Assembly (NCBI GenBank): GCA_034430275.1
Contig: DAOUEW010000138.1
Coordinates: 1-15,077 of the forward strand
Direction of reading: 5' to 3'
From: JAUVXJ01 sp034430275
Lineage (GTDB): Bacteria; Chloroflexota; Anaerolineae; UBA7937; B3-Chlor
DNA: 15,077 nt
Shown here one piece after another: positions 13,121 through 15,077 of this stretch. The position numbers and the translations under genes were made by a program. The notes under the pieces were generated by a model. That model was not told the origin of the DNA and did no database searches. It saw only the letters and a program-made list of their open reading frames with translations. How positions within the stretch are numbered: position 1 is the first letter of the stretch; each line of letters starts with the position of its first letter.

Positions 13121-13723
13121 GTGTCCGCTCTGACCGAACTCTACGAAGAGATCGCCGACTGCCAGCGTTGTATCCTATCTCAGGCGCGCAAGAACGCCGT
13201 ACCCGGCGAAGGCCCTGAGGACGCCGATATCGTCTTCATCGGTGAAGGACCGGGATTCCACGAAGACCAGCAGGGACGACCCTTCGTAGGTGCAGCCGGC
13301 CAGTTCCTGGATGAGCTACTCGAAAGCATCGGCCTCCGAAGAGAAGACGTCTACATCTGCAACGTGATCAAGTGCCGCCCCCCGGGCAACCGAGACCCCC
13401 TACCCGAGGAGGTCGAGGCCTGCCAGCCACACCTGGATAGACAGATCGAGATCATCGCCCCCAGGATGATCGTAACCCTGGGCCGCTTCTCCATGGAACG
13501 ATACTTCCCTGGCGCCAAGATCTCCCAGATCCATGGGCAAGCCCGCAAGCTACAAGGGATCATCTACTACCCCATGTACCACCCGGCAGCAGCCCTGCAT
13601 CAACCCAGATGGCGTCCGGTGGTTGAGGAGGACATGTCCAGGATACCTCAACTCCTGGCAGCAGCGGACAGCATCGCCGAGGTGGAACTGCCGCGAGACG
13701 CCGAGCAGCTAAGCCTGTTCTAG
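13121..13723 (+). CDS. udg: Family 4 (iron-sulfur) uracil-DNA glycosylase
   Basis: Excises uracil from DNA as the first step of base excision repair. 200 aa from GTG 13121 (202 from ATG 13115). Four cysteines suit the [4Fe-4S] cluster of family 4 enzymes: C14 and C17 (CQRC), C85 (VIKCRPPGNRDP) and C101 (EACQPHL). The active-site motif GEGPGFHEDQQGRPFVG (41-57) is that of family 4, and the downstream motif is HPAA (154-157). The last five residues, QLSLF (196-200), match the bacterial beta-clamp binding pentamer. It is the first gene of a rightward operon, ending 4 nt before the ftsK start. Phage SPO1-type DNA polymerase-like annotation is sometimes given to this family, but the full motif set supports the glycosylase. 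Confidence 0.95.
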   Translation: MSALTELYEEIADCQRCILSQARKNAVPGEGPEDADIVFIGEGPGFHEDQQGRPFVGAAGQFLDELLESIGLRREDVYICNVIKCRPPGNRDPLPEEVEACQPHLDRQIEIIAPRMIVTLGRFSMERYFPGAKISQIHGQARKLQGIIYYPMYHPAAALHQPRWRPVVEEDMSRIPQLLAAADSIAEVELPRDAEQLSLF

Positions 13724-13727
13724 ACCA

Positions 13728-15077
13728 GTGGGCAAGACACGGAAGACCAGCAGAGGCACGGGGCCACCGAGACTCAAGATCGTGGCTTTTCTCTTGCTGG
13801 GCCTGGCTGCCCTGACAGCGCTCAGTCTCCTCTCACCCACTCGCGATGCTTTCACCGAAGCTCTCATCTCCATCCTTCGTCTGGGCTTTGGCTGGGGCGT
13901 CTATCTGGCCCCCGTTGCGCTGGGCATTGTTGGCTTCTGGCTGTTACGGCAAAGCATGGGCCGCACCATGGCCCTGGACTGGAGGAGGCCCTTCGGCGCC
14001 CTGCTGCTCTTCTCCGCCTCTCTGGCAGCCACCCACCTGCTCTCCTCCTCCGAGGACCCGCGCCAACTGGCGGCCGTAGGGGGAGGTGGAGGGTATCTGG
14101 GCTGGGTATTGAGTGAGGCCCTCGCCGTGGCCCTGGGCACCATGGGCTCTCTCATCGCCGCGGCTGCCGCCGCCGTTGCTGGTCTGGTACTGCTTTCGGG
14201 CGTCTCCATCGCTCGAACCCTCGCCGCATCGCGACGAGCTTTGATCAGCCTGCACGATCTCCTCGAAGACCGGGTATCCCTACCCAACCTCCGACGCCCG
14301 CAGCTACTCCCAGGACAGACGCTCTCGCGTCTCAAGGACGAGGCTCCCCGGCTGTTCCAGTCTCCAGGCGGGAAGCTCAGGGCTCCTGCGGCGACTGCGC
14401 CCCCCGAGATGCCGGACGAGCTGGGTACCCGGCCCTGGCAGTTGCCGTCGGTAGAGGACATCCTGGAGAGGAACGTGGCCCGGGTAGTCAGCGAGACGGA
14501 AACCCGCCGCAAGGTGCGCATCATCGAGGATACCCTTGCCAGCTTCGGCGTCCCGGGCAAGGTGGTGGAGGTCAACCAGGGTCCCACCGTCACTCAGTTC
14601 GGCGTACAGCCCGGATACGTGGAGCGAAAGGGTCGCGATGGCCGTTCGTCCAGACACAAGGTCAAGGTCAGCAAGATAGGCGCCCTGGCCAAGGACCTCT
14701 CTCTGGCTCTGGCCGCCGCCCCCATACGCATCGAGGCCCCCGTGCCCGGCCGTTCCATGATCGGCATCGAGGTGCCCAACGAGGAGGCCTCGCTCGTCTC
14801 TCTCCGCCGCATCGTGGAATCCGAGGAGTTCCAGGAGAAGACCTCGTCCCTCACCATCGCTCTGGGCCAGGACGTCTCGGGCCTGCCCGTGGTGGCCGAC
14901 CTGGACAGAATGCCCCACCTCCTCATCGCGGGGGCCACCGGCTCCGGCAAGAGTGTATGCATCAACTCTATCGTGACCTGCCTGCTCTTGCGCAACACCC
15001 CTGGGGACCTCCGATTGCTGATGATCGATCCCAAGATGGTGGAGTTGGTCGGCTTCAACAGCATCCCCCACCTCCTG
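13728..15077 (+). CDS. ftsK: FtsK/SpoIIIE DNA translocase, 3' end cut by window edge
   Basis: Membrane-anchored DNA pump for chromosome segregation at division. 450 codons are visible of an expected 720-800; the frame is open to the window end. A basic N-terminus (about 1-16) is followed by four or five membrane helices (about 17-36, 54-73, 88-105, 122-157) and a short linker. The translocase alpha domain contains GPTVTQFGVQP (285-295) and IEAPVPGRSMIGIEVPN (335-351). The Walker A motif GATGSGKS lies at 402-409 and DPKMVEL at 434-440. Walker B, the rest of the motor and any gamma domain lie beyond the edge. The GTG at 13728, 4 nt after the udg stop, is chosen because it keeps the basic N-terminus. 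It lacks a clear Shine-Dalgarno, which suggests coupling to udg; GTG 13782 is an alternative at the start of helix 1. Confidence 0.93.
   Translation, partial: MGKTRKTSRGTGPPRLKIVAFLLLGLAALTALSLLSPTRDAFTEALISILRLGFGWGVYLAPVALGIVGFWLLRQSMGRTMALDWRRPFGALLLFSASLAATHLLSSSEDPRQLAAVGGGGGYLGWVLSEALAVALGTMGSLIAAAAAAVAGLVLLSGVSIARTLAASRRALISLHDLLEDRVSLPNLRRPQLLPGQTLSRLKDEAPRLFQSPGGKLRAPAATAPPEMPDELGTRPWQLPSVEDILERNVARVVSETETRRKVRIIEDTLASFGVPGKVVEVNQGPTVTQFGVQPGYVERKGRDGRSSRHKVKVSKIGALAKDLSLALAAAPIRIEAPVPGRSMIGIEVPNEEASLVSLRRIVESEEFQEKTSSLTIALGQDVSGLPVVADLDRMPHLLIAGATGSGKSVCINSIVTCLLLRNTPGDLRLLMIDPKMVELVGFNSIPHLL

Noticed and set aside
14304..15071. 255-codon minus-strand ORF opposite ftsK
   Set aside because: Antisense shadow of the conserved FtsK motor region, where Walker A and other motifs are clear on the plus strand.
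1..15077. CRISPR arrays, tRNA/rRNA genes, insertion sequences or phage genes
   Set aside because: No regularly spaced repeats, tRNA-like cloverleaf, rRNA sequence, transposase or integrase motif was seen on either strand.

Overview
The window is about 15 kb of high-GC bacterial DNA with tight operons, strong AGGAGG-type ribosome binding sites and occasional GTG/TTG starts. The gene content points to Chloroflexota (an Anaerolineae-like or related lineage): a GlmL/MutL-like ASKHA protein beside a DUF6754-like membrane protein, a zinc-ribbon membrane protein with PxWL motifs, and a family 4 uracil-DNA glycosylase. This assignment is an inference from family distribution; no rRNA or other marker is present.

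Layout. (1) Positions 1-5036, minus strand: an acyl-CoA metabolism operon read right to left. It holds a FabG/PhaB-like ketoreductase, a crotonase-family hydratase, an inositol-monophosphatase-family phosphatase, a NUDIX hydrolase, a 3-hydroxyacyl-CoA dehydrogenase and a second crotonase cut by the left edge. A perfect-consensus sigma70 promoter (TTGACA, 17 bp, TATAAT) at 5008-5036 drives it through an unusually long leader of about 500 nt with several inverted repeats. (2) Positions 5099-12877, minus strand: an eight-gene cluster of mostly uncharacterised proteins. In transcription order these are a 96-aa protein, a DUF6754-like protein, a six-helix membrane protein, a double zinc-ribbon protein with a large predicted extracytoplasmic domain, a second six-helix membrane protein, a GlmL-like ASKHA ATPase, a barrel-sandwich/KOW protein, and a small Thr/Pro-rich surface protein ending in a LAPTG sorting-like signal. 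Start/stop overlaps and short gaps tie most of them together. (3) Positions 12702-13120: a divergent intergenic region with an extended -10 promoter to the left and a good promoter to the right. (4) Positions 13121-15077, plus strand: family 4 uracil-DNA glycosylase ending in a beta-clamp-type QLSLF peptide, then an FtsK/SpoIIIE DNA translocase cut by the right edge.

How the genes work together. Region 1 supplies three beta-oxidation-type activities (hydration, hydroxyacyl dehydrogenation, ketoacyl reduction), probably for fatty, aromatic-derived or hydroxybutyryl-CoA substrates. Region 2 is the best candidate for an undescribed system. It looks like a membrane assembly with an actin-like ATPase at the cytoplasmic side and no cobalamin mutase subunits in view. 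Region 4 is genome maintenance.
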